A stretch of DNA of 64,000 bases from Arachnia propionica (GTDB lineage Bacteria > Actinomycetota > Actinomycetes > Propionibacteriales > Propionibacteriaceae), in the NCBI RefSeq assembly GCF_003859805.1, contig NZ_RQZG01000004.1, forward strand, positions 157,908 to 221,907. The letters run 5' to 3'. Positions 1-8,596 of this stretch are shown here, one piece after another; position 1 is the first letter of the stretch, and every line of letters starts with the position of its first letter. The position numbers and the translations under genes were made by a program. The notes beneath the pieces were generated by a model, which worked only from the letters and a program-made list of their open reading frames with translations, was not told the origin of the DNA and did no database searches.

Positions 1-1236
1 CTTGCGGAGGCTGCCGTATCCCGTGACGGCACGGCGATGGCGCATCATCGCGTCGTTCTCATCGATGAACCACCAGGGTGCTCCGATGAACAACCCCCGG
101 TACCAGCCCGCCAGGGGGGCGAGTTCACGGGAGAACACGGTCTCGTCCATGGTGAACACCACGAGGTGGAAACCGTCAGCATTGCCGTAGGTGTCCAGGA
201 TGGGGTGCAGCGCATTCGCGAACTCGACGGCGATGGGGACATCCCCGCCGACATCGGCTCCGTAGCGCTCGAGTGTCGCCGTGTCGTGATTGCGGAACAC
301 CGCAGGATGGAGGGTCATCACGAGCCCGTCCTCGACGGCCAGGCGAGCCTGGTCATTGACCATGTGGCGTCGCAGCGCATCGGCCTCATCGGTGGTGATG
401 ACACCGCCGAGGGCACGGCGGAACAAGATCTCGGCGGTTCCCTCGTCGAGTCTCTCGCAACGGGCGTCGCGGTGTGAATGATCCGAGGAGACGGCGCCGT
501 GCTCCCGGAAGTACTGCCGACGTCGACGCATCGCCTCCAGGTGCTCGGCGTAGCCGGTGATCTCGATCCCGGCGCTCTCACCCAGCCGTTGGGTGAGCTG
601 CACCCAGTCGGCGCGGGCCGGCTCCAGGTAGCGGTCAGGACGGAAGGTCGGCATCACCCGCGAGGTCCACGACGGGTCATCAGCCAACCGGTCGTGTCCA
701 TGAAGGTCATCACACGGATCGTCGGTGGTGGCCAGGGCCTCGATGTTGAACCTTTCGTAGAGGGCGCGAGGACGGTACTCCGGGCGCTCCAGACAGGCGG
801 CGATGTGGTCGTAGATCAGGTCTGCGGTCTCGGCGCTCGGGACAGCCGTGATGCCGAAGACCTCGACGAACTGCGACGCGAACCAGTAGGCGACCTGGGT
901 GCCGCGGAAGATCGGCCAGTGGGTGCAGAACTGCCGGAACGCCTCGCGGGCCCGGGTGGGCGACAGTGGTGTCCCGACCGGGACCCCGAGCTGCGACAGC
1001 TCGATGCCGGCGATGCCGTGGAGCAGCCTGTTGGTGTAGTGGTCCGGGGTGAGCAGCAACGATGTCGGATCCTGGAACGGTCGGTCCTCGGACAGCCATT
1101 CCACGGGGACGTGGCCGTGCGGGGAGATGATCGGCAGGTCCTTGACCGCTGCGTAGAGCTCGCGTGCCACGGCACGGGTGGTCGGGTCGGCGGGGAGGAG
1201 CCGATCGGGATGGATGGACAGGGTGGCAGGGGTCAT
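1..1236 (-). CDS. uxaC: Glucuronate isomerase (uronate isomerase), C-terminus cut by window edge
   Basis: Converts D-glucuronate to D-fructuronate (or galacturonate to tagaturonate) in the cytoplasm, the first step after a glucuronide is cleaved. Reading the minus strand from the ATG at 1236 gives 412 codons with no stop before the window edge; family members are about 470 residues, so roughly 60 are missing. Residues near 33-38 read SPHGHV, the metal-binding H-x-H of this amidohydrolase-like family. The region TMDETVFSRELAPLAGWYRG and the following PWWFIDEN are typical of UxaC. The ATG overlaps the stop of the upstream lacI gene (ATGA), so translation is probably coupled. It is the distal gene of the uidA-lar operon. 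Family assignment is firm; glucuronate as the main substrate is inferred from uidA. Confidence 0.9.
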   Translation of the reverse strand, partial: MTPATLSIHPDRLLPADPTTRAVARELYAAVKDLPIISPHGHVPVEWLSEDRPFQDPTSLLLTPDHYTNRLLHGIAGIELSQLGVPVGTPLSPTRAREAFRQFCTHWPIFRGTQVAYWFASQFVEVFGITAVPSAETADLIYDHIAACLERPEYRPRALYERFNIEALATTDDPCDDLHGHDRLADDPSWTSRVMPTFRPDRYLEPARADWVQLTQRLGESAGIEITGYAEHLEAMRRRRQYFREHGAVSSDHSHRDARCERLDEGTAEILFRRALGGVITTDEADALRRHMVNDQARLAVEDGLVMTLHPAVFRNHDTATLERYGADVGGDVPIAVEFANALHPILDTYGNADGFHLVVFTMDETVFSRELAPLAGWYRGLFIGAPWWFIDENDAMMRHRRAVTGYGSLRK

Positions 1237-2276
1237 CTTTGGGCCTTCCGTCTCGTGGTTCTCGTTCCAGCAGGGGCGATGCTGTCCCTGAAATGGGCAT
1301 GCATGGGGACGACGATCCGTTCCGCCCGTGAGGAGGAACGGTGACGGAGTTGATTGACCAGGGCCCGGGCCGCGCGGGAGCCCAGATCGTGCAGCAGGGG
1401 AGCCACACTGCTCAGCTTCGGTGTGGTGATGACCGAGGAGATGGAGTTGTCGATGCCGACCACGGAGACGTCAGCGGGGATGTTCCACCCCGATCGTTGG
1501 GCAGCGTGCATGAAGCCGATCGCCATGAGGTCGTTGTAGGCGATGACCGCCGTGGTCGGACTGGACTCCCAGTCGTTGTGGGCCGCCACCCCACCTTCCA
1601 GGGTGGGAGGGTACGCCTTGACCCTCCGGATGCTCAGCTGCAGCTCATGGCAGGCCTCCGAGATGGCCCGCCAACGCATCCCGTCAGCCCAGGAGGCAGG
1701 TGGGCCGGAGAGGTAGGCGAAGCTGACGTGTCCCAGCGAGGCCAGGTGTTCCACGACACGTCGCATGCCACGACCGGTGTCGGCGACCACGCTCGTCAAC
1801 CCTGAGACGATCCGGTTGATCGAGACCACGGGACGCACCTTGGCCAGTTGCAGGATCGCCTGGTCACTGAGTCGTGACGCGGCGAGGGACAGGCCATCGA
1901 CGAAGGGTGAGATCCGGGTGATGTGCTCCCTCTCGATCTCAGCGCTCTCCCGGGTGTCGATCGCGATGACGGCGAAGCCGTACAGCTCCGCCTCAGCCTC
2001 GAAGCCGCGGAGCACGTGTGCGAAGACCGGGTTCGCCGCATCGGCGATGGACATCCCCAGCACCTGTGTCGCCGTGCCCGGTTCCCCGGTCCTGACCGCC
2101 TTGGCGCGGTAGCCGAGTTCGTCGGCCACCCGCCGAACGTGCTCCGCCGTGTCCTGGTTGACCCGACCGGGACGGGCGAAGGTCCGGGACACGGTTGACG
2201 GGGCGACTCCCGCAGCCCTGGCGATGTCGTAGATGGTGACCCGCTTGCGGCGTGACCCCTCGGGGTCGTCAGTCAT
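1233..2276 (-). CDS. LacI-family transcriptional regulator
   Basis: A 347-residue DNA-binding regulator. The N-terminal helix-turn-helix is clear (TIYDIARAAGVAPSTVSRTF, about residues 14-33), followed by the hinge and a periplasmic-binding-protein-like effector domain (VVGIDNSIS near residue 263). It lies inside the operon, overlapping the larC stop by 8 bases and the uxaC start by 4, so it is co-transcribed with uidA and presumably autoregulated. Glucuronate, a glucuronide or a downstream sugar acid is the likely effector; this is inference from neighbours. Whether it binds the paired TTGCC boxes upstream of uidA and gnd is unknown, since those boxes do not look like a classic LacI palindrome with a central CG. 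Confidence 0.88.
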   Translation of the reverse strand: MTDDPEGSRRKRVTIYDIARAAGVAPSTVSRTFARPGRVNQDTAEHVRRVADELGYRAKAVRTGEPGTATQVLGMSIADAANPVFAHVLRGFEAEAELYGFAVIAIDTRESAEIEREHITRISPFVDGLSLAASRLSDQAILQLAKVRPVVSINRIVSGLTSVVADTGRGMRRVVEHLASLGHVSFAYLSGPPASWADGMRWRAISEACHELQLSIRRVKAYPPTLEGGVAAHNDWESSPTTAVIAYNDLMAIGFMHAAQRSGWNIPADVSVVGIDNSISSVITTPKLSSVAPLLHDLGSRAARALVNQLRHRSSSRAERIVVPMHAHFRDSIAPAGTRTTRRKAQR

Positions 2277-3594
2277 GGTCGACCTCCTCGGGCCAGTGCT
2301 CCCCCGGCCGGAGCCCTGCCCGCTGTGCCTGTCGTTGCGCGGTGGCCAGGGCGATGCGCTGCGACCAACCGGTCAGCTCGGCCAGCCGTTCGACATCCTT
2401 GAACTCGATGGTGGCGTGTCGGATCAGGTGCCCGTCCCCGGCGATCTTCACCTGCACGTCGAGTCCCTCGACCTGGATCCGGCGGAAATCACGACGCAGC
2501 AGCCGACGCTGCTGCGGGGGGCTGATGCGCACTCCCAGGGTGCTGGTGTGCTCGAGCATCGCCCGGGTGAGATCGTCGACGTCGCGGGGATGGGCGAGGA
2601 CGCACAGTGTGTGGGCGGGGCGGCCCTTCTTCATCACGATGGGCACCAGCCAGGCGTCGAGTGCGCCTGCACCGAGAAGTGTCTCGAGCACCCCCGGCCA
2701 CAGCCTGGGGTCGAGGTCATCCACGTTGGCGGCGATCTCCTGCACCTCGTCCATCAGGTGCACGTCCCGCAGGGGTGTTCCGAGGACAGCTCTCAGCACT
2801 CCTGCCCGATCGGTCCGTTCCCTGCTGCCCGCGCCGACCCCGGTGGCATCGACGCGCATCGGGGGCAGGTCCGTGACCCCGGAACACAGTGCCCGGATCA
2901 GGGCCATCCCGGTGGGGGTGCACAGCTCACCGACCTCGGCAGGGCCACCGGCGTCGACCAGCCATCCGGTCGCGAGTTCCAGCACGGCCGGCGGAGGCAC
3001 GCTCATCACCCCGTGCTGGGTGCGGACCGTTCCGGCCCCCAGGGCCGTGACCGAGGACGTGGCACGAATGACCCCGAGGGTGCGCACCGCCTCGCACACG
3101 GCGACGATGTCACCGATCGAGTCGAGGGCGCCGACCTCGTGGAAGTGGACCTCCTCGACGGTGACCCCGTGCACCTTCGCCTCGGCCTCCGCCAGCAGGG
3201 TGAAGGCCAGCGTGGCCGTCTCGCGGGTCGTCCCAGGGATCGCGGAATCCTCGAGAAGCTCCAGGACGTCACCCAGGTGTCGTACCGGAGGATGGGGCTC
3301 GTCCGCCAGCACGTCGACCTTGCAGGCGGTGAAGGGGCCCCGTCGGAGTTGCCGTCGTTGGAGACGGAGCCGTCCCGGGGCGACGAGCTCGAGAACCGCA
3401 GCGACGCTGCCGGCGTCGGCCCCGGCGCCCAGCAGGGCAGCGAGCAGCATGTCCCCGGAGGCTCCCTGGGAGGTGTCCAGCCACAGCAGTCGCTGAGGTG
3501 TCGGCGATGGTCGGATGACGCCCGGAAGGATCGCCTCTCCTCGGGGCACCTGCTGTCCGTCCGCCGTGGGCAGGGTGGTCAGGTGGTCGTGCAT
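2269..3594 (-). CDS. larC: Nickel-pincer cofactor biosynthesis protein LarC (nickel insertase)
   Basis: LarC inserts nickel into pyridinium-3,5-bisthiocarboxylic acid mononucleotide in a CTP-dependent reaction, finishing the nickel-pincer cofactor of LarA enzymes. The 441-residue protein starts at ATG 3594, overlapping the larB stop by one base (TGATG). Its N-terminus LLWLDTSQGASGDMLLAALL matches the family signature, and VHFHEVGALDSIGD is the conserved histidine/aspartate region. Here LarC is one uninterrupted reading frame; in Lactiplantibacillus plantarum the two halves are joined by a programmed frameshift. The same frame extends upstream with no homology, which sets the start. It sits between larB and lacI. 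Confidence 0.92.
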   Translation of the reverse strand: MHDHLTTLPTADGQQVPRGEAILPGVIRPSPTPQRLLWLDTSQGASGDMLLAALLGAGADAGSVAAVLELVAPGRLRLQRRQLRRGPFTACKVDVLADEPHPPVRHLGDVLELLEDSAIPGTTRETATLAFTLLAEAEAKVHGVTVEEVHFHEVGALDSIGDIVAVCEAVRTLGVIRATSSVTALGAGTVRTQHGVMSVPPPAVLELATGWLVDAGGPAEVGELCTPTGMALIRALCSGVTDLPPMRVDATGVGAGSRERTDRAGVLRAVLGTPLRDVHLMDEVQEIAANVDDLDPRLWPGVLETLLGAGALDAWLVPIVMKKGRPAHTLCVLAHPRDVDDLTRAMLEHTSTLGVRISPPQQRRLLRRDFRRIQVEGLDVQVKIAGDGHLIRHATIEFKDVERLAELTGWSQRIALATAQRQAQRAGLRPGEHWPEEVDHD

Positions 3595-4265
3595 CAGGAC
3601 TTCCTGTCCGCGGCGATCTGAGCCGCCAGGTGACCGGCACCGTAGCCGTTGTCGATGTTGACCACCCCCACCCCGGGGGCGCAGGAGCTGAGCATCGCCA
3701 GGAGGGCAGCGACCCCGGAGAACGTGGCACCGTAGCCGACGGAGGTGGGAACCGCGACGACGGGGCACCGGCTCAGTCCTGCCACCACGGGGACCAGTGC
3801 CCCGTCCATGCCCGCGACGACGATGATGACCGTGGCCTCCTCCAGCGCCCCACGGTGGGCCAGGATGCGGTGCAGACCAGCCACTCCGACATCGGAGATC
3901 TCCTGCACCGGTCTTCCCAGGTGGGAGGCGGTCAGGGCCGCCTCCCGGGCGACCGGCAGGTCGGAGGTGCCGGCACACACCACGAGGACCTGCCCACCGG
4001 TGGGCGGGGGTGGGGCGGGTGGCCACACGACCATGCGGGCATCGAGATGATGAGCCGCCTCGGGAAGGATGTCCGCGATCCCGGCGGCCTGTTCCTCCTC
4101 GACCCGGGTGAACAGCAGCGGACCGAGCTCTTCGGTTGCCGCACGCTCCCGCCAGAGGGTGGCGATCTGCCGGAGTTGTGCCACGGACTTGCCACTGCAC
4201 AGCACTGCCTCGGGAAAGCCTCGACGCTCGAACCGGTCGAAGTCCAGATTGGGCATGTGGGTCAC
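3594..4265 (-). CDS. larB: Pyridinium-3,5-biscarboxylic acid mononucleotide synthase LarB
   Basis: LarB carboxylates and hydrolyses nicotinic acid adenine dinucleotide to pyridinium-3,5-biscarboxylic acid mononucleotide, the first step of nickel-pincer synthesis. The C-terminal half resembles the PurE fold: VVCAGTSDLPVAREA, ISDVGVAGLHR and PTSVGYGATFSG are characteristic. I chose the GTG at 4265, which overlaps the larE stop (GTGA) and has a GGGGGA ribosome site five bases upstream, giving 223 residues. The in-frame ATG at 4256 (220 residues) is the alternative. It is translationally coupled with larE and larC. Confidence 0.92.
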   Translation of the reverse strand: MTHMPNLDFDRFERRGFPEAVLCSGKSVAQLRQIATLWRERAATEELGPLLFTRVEEEQAAGIADILPEAAHHLDARMVVWPPAPPPPTGGQVLVVCAGTSDLPVAREAALTASHLGRPVQEISDVGVAGLHRILAHRGALEEATVIIVVAGMDGALVPVVAGLSRCPVVAVPTSVGYGATFSGVAALLAMLSSCAPGVGVVNIDNGYGAGHLAAQIAADRKS

Positions 4266-5104
4266 GGTGTTCCCCCTGACTGCAGCTGGAGCGTGAACAC
4301 CCCGGAGCGGATCCCGGCCAGATCCACGGTGACATGGGTGAACCCGACCTCCCGCACGGAGCGGAGCACGGAGCTTCGCACCTGTGGGTCGGCGAGACGG
4401 TGGAGTTCTCCCTCGGGGACCTCGATGCGTGCGGTCTCCCCGTGGTGTCGAACCCGACAATCGGTGAAACCGGCGGTGAGCACCGCATCCTCGGCGTGGT
4501 CGATCTGGGCGAGCTTCTCGGGGGTCACTGGGTCGCCGTGGGGGATCCGGCTCGCCAGGCAGGGTGATGCGGGTTTGTCGGCGCTCGGTACCCCGAGAGC
4601 GCGTCCCAGTTCCCGGATCTGGGCCTTGGTCAGGCCGGCATCCGCCAAGGGGTGGCAGACGGCGTGTTCGATCGCGGCCCGACGGCCGGGGCGGTCCGGG
4701 CGGGCCAGGTCGTCGGCGTTCTCCCCGTAGGCCACGGCCTGGATCCCGAACTCCGCCAGGCGGTTCCCGATGTCCACGAACAGGGTGTTCTTGCAGTGGT
4801 AGCAACGGTCCAGGTCGTTTCGGGCGTAGCGGGGATCCGTGACCTCCTGCGTCGCCAGCTCCACCAGCTCGAGCCCGAGATGGCGGGCCTGCCGCACGGC
4901 GAGGGTGTGTTCACGTCGTGCCAGGGACGGGGAGACCGCCAGCAGCAGGAGCACGGCATCGGCACCCCGAAGCCGTGCGATGACGGTGGCCAGGACACTC
5001 GAGTCCACGCCGCCGGAGTAGGCCACGCCGATCCTGCCGTGGGGCAGGGCCTGCTCGACGTCGTGCACCCATCGGCGTTGCTCAGAGGTCAAGGGAGTGC
5101 TCAT
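4262..5104 (-). CDS. larE: ATP-dependent sacrificial sulfur transferase LarE
   Basis: LarE adenylylates and thiolates the LarB product, donating sulfur to make the dithiolate that binds nickel. The 280-residue protein has the PP-loop motif SGGVDSS (residues 30-36), the CYHCK motif (101-105) and SPCLASR (180-186). The cysteine at 182 probably corresponds to the sacrificial cysteine of the L. plantarum enzyme, though I could not align them. The ATG at 5104 overlaps the uidA stop (ATGA), so cofactor synthesis is tied directly to beta-glucuronidase expression. No lactate metabolism gene is nearby, which argues that the cofactor serves a sugar-acid enzyme here. Confidence 0.93.
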   Translation of the reverse strand: MSTPLTSEQRRWVHDVEQALPHGRIGVAYSGGVDSSVLATVIARLRGADAVLLLLAVSPSLARREHTLAVRQARHLGLELVELATQEVTDPRYARNDLDRCYHCKNTLFVDIGNRLAEFGIQAVAYGENADDLARPDRPGRRAAIEHAVCHPLADAGLTKAQIRELGRALGVPSADKPASPCLASRIPHGDPVTPEKLAQIDHAEDAVLTAGFTDCRVRHHGETARIEVPEGELHRLADPQVRSSVLRSVREVGFTHVTVDLAGIRSGVFTLQLQSGGTP

Positions 5105-6861
5105 CCGTTTTGCCCACCGAGCCAGCGTTCGCGCACCTTGTACGCGGCGGCCTTCGGGGTCCTGTCCCGGGTGAACATGCCCTTGCGATTGCCTCCCACA
5201 CGCATGATGCCAGGGATGGTCTGGAAGTCCGCGAAGTTCCACGTCTGCTCTCCGACCACCTCCGGGAACTCGTCGAAGACCCGGTGATACATGTCGAAGA
5301 ACTTCTCCTGGTAGTCCTCCGACCAGGGACGCGCCTGGAGGTCACGCATCCCGGCGAGGGTGTCCGGACCGTACTCGGTGAAGATGACCGGTTTGCCGGG
5401 ACACAGGCTGATCCACCCCTGGATCTCCTGTCGCAGGAGGGACTCGGCCAGGACGAGGTCGTTGTTCTGCCAGTACCAGCCGTAGTAGCGGTTGAGCATC
5501 ACGACGTCGAACAGGTCGATGATGCGCTCCTTGTCCGGGGTGGAGATCATGACGTTGACATAGCCGACGGGTCGGCTCGGGTCCGCCTCCCGGGCAGCGG
5601 CCGCGAGGGGCTCGAAGTAGCTGCGTGAGGCATCCGTGTGGGACTCCGGCTCATTGGCGATGGACCACAGCACCACGCTGGGGTGGTTCTTGTCTCGCGC
5701 AATCAGTTCCCGGATGTGGGCCTCGTGGACCCGCTGGGTCTCGGCGTTGATCGTGTCCTGGCTGAAGGTCACGGTCGGTTGGTTCGGGCTGCCGAAGATG
5801 CCTCCGCTGATGCCGATGTTGAGGCCGACGGCGGCGGTCTCGTCGATGACGACGATGCCCTGCTGGTCCGCGAAGTCCATGACCTCATCGGCGTACGGGT
5901 AGTGGGAGGTGCGGAACGAGTTGGCCCCCTGCCAGCGCATCAGCTCGAAGTCGTGGACCATCATCACGTCGTCGTGGCCCTTGCCCCGCACGAGGTTGTC
6001 CTCGTGCCTGCCGTAGCCCTTGAAGTGGAACGGGCGGCCGTTGATGAGGAACTGGGAGTCCCTCACCTCGACGGTACGGACCCCGAAGGGTTGGGGGTAG
6101 AGGTCGTCATCGGCGATGACCTCGAGGGTGTACAGGTAGCCCCGGCCGGGCTCCCACAAGGTGACCTCCGGGATCTTCACACGCCCCTCGGCCCCCTCGG
6201 CCCGGGCCACGACCTGCTGCTGTGCGTCGAGGATCCTGACCCCGATCTGCCGGGCACCGTCGGCGACCACCCGATAGTTGACGGTGCCATCCAGCTCAGT
6301 GGTGATCGTGACGTCACTGACGGCGACGGCCGGGCGGGTGATGAGTTTCACGCCGCGGTGCAGGCCCGCGTAGTTGTAGAAGTCGTGGAAGTAGCGTTGG
6401 TGGATTCCGGACTCCTCAACCTCGAGGTAGCCGGGAGGAATGCTCTGCCAGGACAGCCGGTTGTCCACGGCGACCGTGAGCAGGAAGGATTCTCCCGGGA
6501 CCACGTGGTCGGTGATGTCGGCCTCGAAGGGCAGGTATCCGCCGACGTGCCGTGCGACCTCCTGGCCGTTGACCCACACCGTCGCGGCATGGGTGGCGGC
6601 CCCGAACCAGAGGTGCAGTCGGTCCCCGTCATGGAGCCGGGGAGCCTGGACGCGACGCTGGTACCAGACCTCCCCGACGTGGTCGTGGACGTGAGGCGAG
6701 ACCGTCACGTCGTTGTACGAGGAGGGGACGGGCATCGGTCGCGGCTCGGGCAGGGGATTCCCGGCCCAACCGGCCTCGCGACCATCCGCGTCGAGTTGGA
6801 ACTCCCACACGCCGTCCAGTGGGGTCACGGTTCGAGACGGAGAGGTACGGGGGAACAGCAT
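5101..6861 (-). CDS. uidA: Beta-glucuronidase (GH2)
   Basis: Hydrolyses beta-D-glucuronides to glucuronate and an aglycone in the cytoplasm. The 586-residue protein has the full GH2 layout: sugar-binding jelly-roll domain, immunoglobulin-like domain and TIM barrel. The acid/base is E404 (IANEPESH) and the nucleophile E496 (FTEYGPD). N558 and K560 (GGNRKG) form the N-x-K motif that recognises the glucuronate carboxylate, separating true glucuronidases from galactosidases. An insert near residues 349-368 resembles the Loop 1 of E. coli and gut enzymes. The start at 6861 follows AGGAG with good spacing; upstream in-frame codons have none. It is the first gene of the operon, behind the paired TTGCC boxes. 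Confidence 0.95.
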   Translation of the reverse strand: MLFPRTSPSRTVTPLDGVWEFQLDADGREAGWAGNPLPEPRPMPVPSSYNDVTVSPHVHDHVGEVWYQRRVQAPRLHDGDRLHLWFGAATHAATVWVNGQEVARHVGGYLPFEADITDHVVPGESFLLTVAVDNRLSWQSIPPGYLEVEESGIHQRYFHDFYNYAGLHRGVKLITRPAVAVSDVTITTELDGTVNYRVVADGARQIGVRILDAQQQVVARAEGAEGRVKIPEVTLWEPGRGYLYTLEVIADDDLYPQPFGVRTVEVRDSQFLINGRPFHFKGYGRHEDNLVRGKGHDDVMMVHDFELMRWQGANSFRTSHYPYADEVMDFADQQGIVVIDETAAVGLNIGISGGIFGSPNQPTVTFSQDTINAETQRVHEAHIRELIARDKNHPSVVLWSIANEPESHTDASRSYFEPLAAAAREADPSRPVGYVNVMISTPDKERIIDLFDVVMLNRYYGWYWQNNDLVLAESLLRQEIQGWISLCPGKPVIFTEYGPDTLAGMRDLQARPWSEDYQEKFFDMYHRVFDEFPEVVGEQTWNFADFQTIPGIMRVGGNRKGMFTRDRTPKAAAYKVRERWLGGQNG

Positions 6862-6925
6862 GGCACTCCTTCGGGTCCGGTGGGCTGTTTTCATTGGATC
6901 AAGTCCGGCGATCCACCCCGCCAGA

Positions 6926-6974
6926 TTGCCATTTGTTGCCGGCCTGGTCCGGGGAGCGCGGCAACATTCGGCAA
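6926..6974. promoter_or_regulatory. Candidate operator upstream of uidA: paired TTGCC boxes
   Basis: In the 191-base divergent gap between uidA and the symporter gene, TTGCC occurs at 6926-6930 and 6936-6940, and GGCAA at 6960-6964 and 6970-6974. The boxes are thus two direct pairs at 10-base pitch (one helical turn) facing each other. The right-hand pair read on the minus strand is TTGCCGAATGTTGCC, matching TTGCCGAATCTTGCC at 12500-12514 in 14 of 15 bases. The arrangement suits a dimer or tetramer controlling both divergent genes. The regulator is not known. Confidence 0.6.
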
Positions 6975-7052
6975 GTCAGGGGATCCGAGTCGCCGGGGTG
7001 GGAGGGTGGGCACCACGCCGCGACGCTGCGGCAGCCGCGAGAGGAACCACAG

Positions 7053-8480
7053 ATGACACCCACCACGTCGGGGACCACCAGACGCCCCTTCGGAATGCGC
7101 GACAAGATCGGGTACATGTTCGGTGATTTCGGCAACGATTTCACCTTCATCCTGCAGTCGGCGTTCTTCATGCTCTTCTACACCAACGTCGTCGGGATCA
7201 ATCCCGGCCACGTCGGGCTCCTGCTGCTGACGGCACGGGTGCTCGACGGCTTCACTGATGTCGGCATGGGAATCCTCGTCGATCGCCTACCGGTCAAGGC
7301 CGGCGGGGCGAAGTTCAAGCGGTGGATCAAGTTCATCGCCATCCCGGTGGCGGTTGCCTCTGCGCTGATGTACATGGCCTTCGTCGCCGACTTCGACTCC
7401 TACACCGCGAAGTTGGTGTGGATGTGCGCCACCTACATGTTGTGGGGGTCGGTGTGCTACACCGCGGTCAACATCCCCTACGGTTCGATGGCCTCGGTGG
7501 TCTCCGACAATCCCGACCACCGCGCAGAGTTGTCGGTGTTCCGTTCCACCGGTGCCACCCTTGCGCAGCTCATCATCATGGGGGCGCTTCCCCTGCTGGT
7601 CTACACCACGAACGAGGCTGGGGTCTCCGTCCTGTCCGGGCCTCGGATGAGCATCGCGGCCGCCGTGTGCGCGGTCCTCGCGGTCGGATGCTACGCCCTG
7701 TGCTATCGGCTGGTCGAGGAGCGCGTCCCCTCCGGCTCGGGCAAGGACGGGACCAGCCCCGGGATCGCGACGATGCTGCGCGCGGTCTTCACCAACCGTG
7801 CGTTGCTGGGGCTCATCGTCGCAGCCATGCTCCTGCTGCTGTCGATGCTCTTCCTGGGCCAGATGGTCAGCTACCTGTTCCTCAACTACTTCGGGGACGG
7901 CAAACTGTCCTCTCCCGCCTCGATCGCGGGCATCGCCCCGGCGTTGCTGCTGATCGTGCTCGCACCGATGCTGTCCAGGCGGTTCGGCAAGGCCGAGACC
8001 GGGATGGTCGCGATGTTCGGTGCCGGGGCCCTGTTCGTGCTGGCCTTCTTCATCAAGATCCAGAACCCGGTGTGGTGGATCGTCGTCTATGCCGTCGGGA
8101 TGTTCGCCATCTCGGTGTTCAACTACCTGGTGTGGGCCTTCATCACCGATGTGATCGACTTCCAGGAGGTCCGCAGCGGCTCCCGTGACGACGGGACCGT
8201 CTATGCGATCTACTCCTGGGCACGCAAGCTCGGTCAGGCACTGGCCGGCGGTCTCACCGGATGGTCGCTCGGACTCATCGGCTTCGACGCGCAGGCCGCG
8301 AAGCAGGGGATGGCCCAGACGCCGGAGGTCAACGAGGGGATCTACATGCTGGCCAACCTCGTCCCCGGTGTCGGGTGCCTGCTGGTCGGGGCAGCCCTGT
8401 TGTTGCTCTACCCGCTGAAGAAGTCCGTGGTCGAGGAGAACACCAGGACCCTGCGGGAGCGTCGTGCCGCCAAGGCCTGA
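7053..8480 (+). CDS. GPH-family sugar:cation symporter, probable glucuronide permease
   Basis: A 475-residue polytopic membrane protein with about twelve hydrophobic segments, of the glycoside-pentoside-hexuronide:cation symporter family that includes E. coli UidB and MelB. Family features include KIGYMFGDFGNDF at the N-terminus and FITDVIDFQEVRSGSRDDGT near residue 360, matching the D-x-x-D-x-x-E-x-x-x-G motif of GPH carriers. It probably imports glucuronides or glucuronate with H+ or Na+. The ATG at 7053 is preceded by GAGAGGA; earlier in-frame codons overlap the regulatory region and lack a ribosome site. It is divergent from uidA and shares its control region. Confidence 0.85.
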   Translation: MTPTTSGTTRRPFGMRDKIGYMFGDFGNDFTFILQSAFFMLFYTNVVGINPGHVGLLLLTARVLDGFTDVGMGILVDRLPVKAGGAKFKRWIKFIAIPVAVASALMYMAFVADFDSYTAKLVWMCATYMLWGSVCYTAVNIPYGSMASVVSDNPDHRAELSVFRSTGATLAQLIIMGALPLLVYTTNEAGVSVLSGPRMSIAAAVCAVLAVGCYALCYRLVEERVPSGSGKDGTSPGIATMLRAVFTNRALLGLIVAAMLLLLSMLFLGQMVSYLFLNYFGDGKLSSPASIAGIAPALLLIVLAPMLSRRFGKAETGMVAMFGAGALFVLAFFIKIQNPVWWIVVYAVGMFAISVFNYLVWAFITDVIDFQEVRSGSRDDGTVYAIYSWARKLGQALAGGLTGWSLGLIGFDAQAAKQGMAQTPEVNEGIYMLANLVPGVGCLLVGAALLLLYPLKKSVVEENTRTLRERRAAKA

Positions 8481-8496
8481 TCCGGACCGCTGTGTG

Positions 8497-8520
8497 GCCC
8501 GCCCCGGCTCCGGGGCGGGC
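8497..8520 (+). terminator. Hairpin after the symporter gene
   Basis: A near-perfect GC inverted repeat begins 16 bases after the symporter stop: left arm GCCCGCCCCGG and right arm CCGGGGCGGGC, separated by only two bases, so the inner pairs must open. There is no T run, as is common for actinobacterial hairpins. It lies between the convergent symporter and larA-like genes and could serve both. Confidence 0.6.
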
Positions 8521-8596
8521 TACACCATGTGTGCCGGGAGCACACGTCGTTGTCGGGCGGGTTCTCGCAACCACGTGCTGAGCCTCGCGGCCCGGC

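Noticed and set aside
2252..2276. Alternative downstream start for the LacI regulator
   Set aside because: The ATG at 2276 gives the normal length of N-terminal arm before the helix-turn-helix and couples to larC; no better ribosome site lies inside.
2233..3621. Long plus-strand open frame opposite larC
   Set aside because: Antisense shadow of a high-GC gene; no family motifs, while the minus strand encodes a clear LarC.
3630..4730. Long plus-strand open frame opposite larB and larE
   Set aside because: Shadow of LarB/LarE; translation is low-complexity and unlike any protein.
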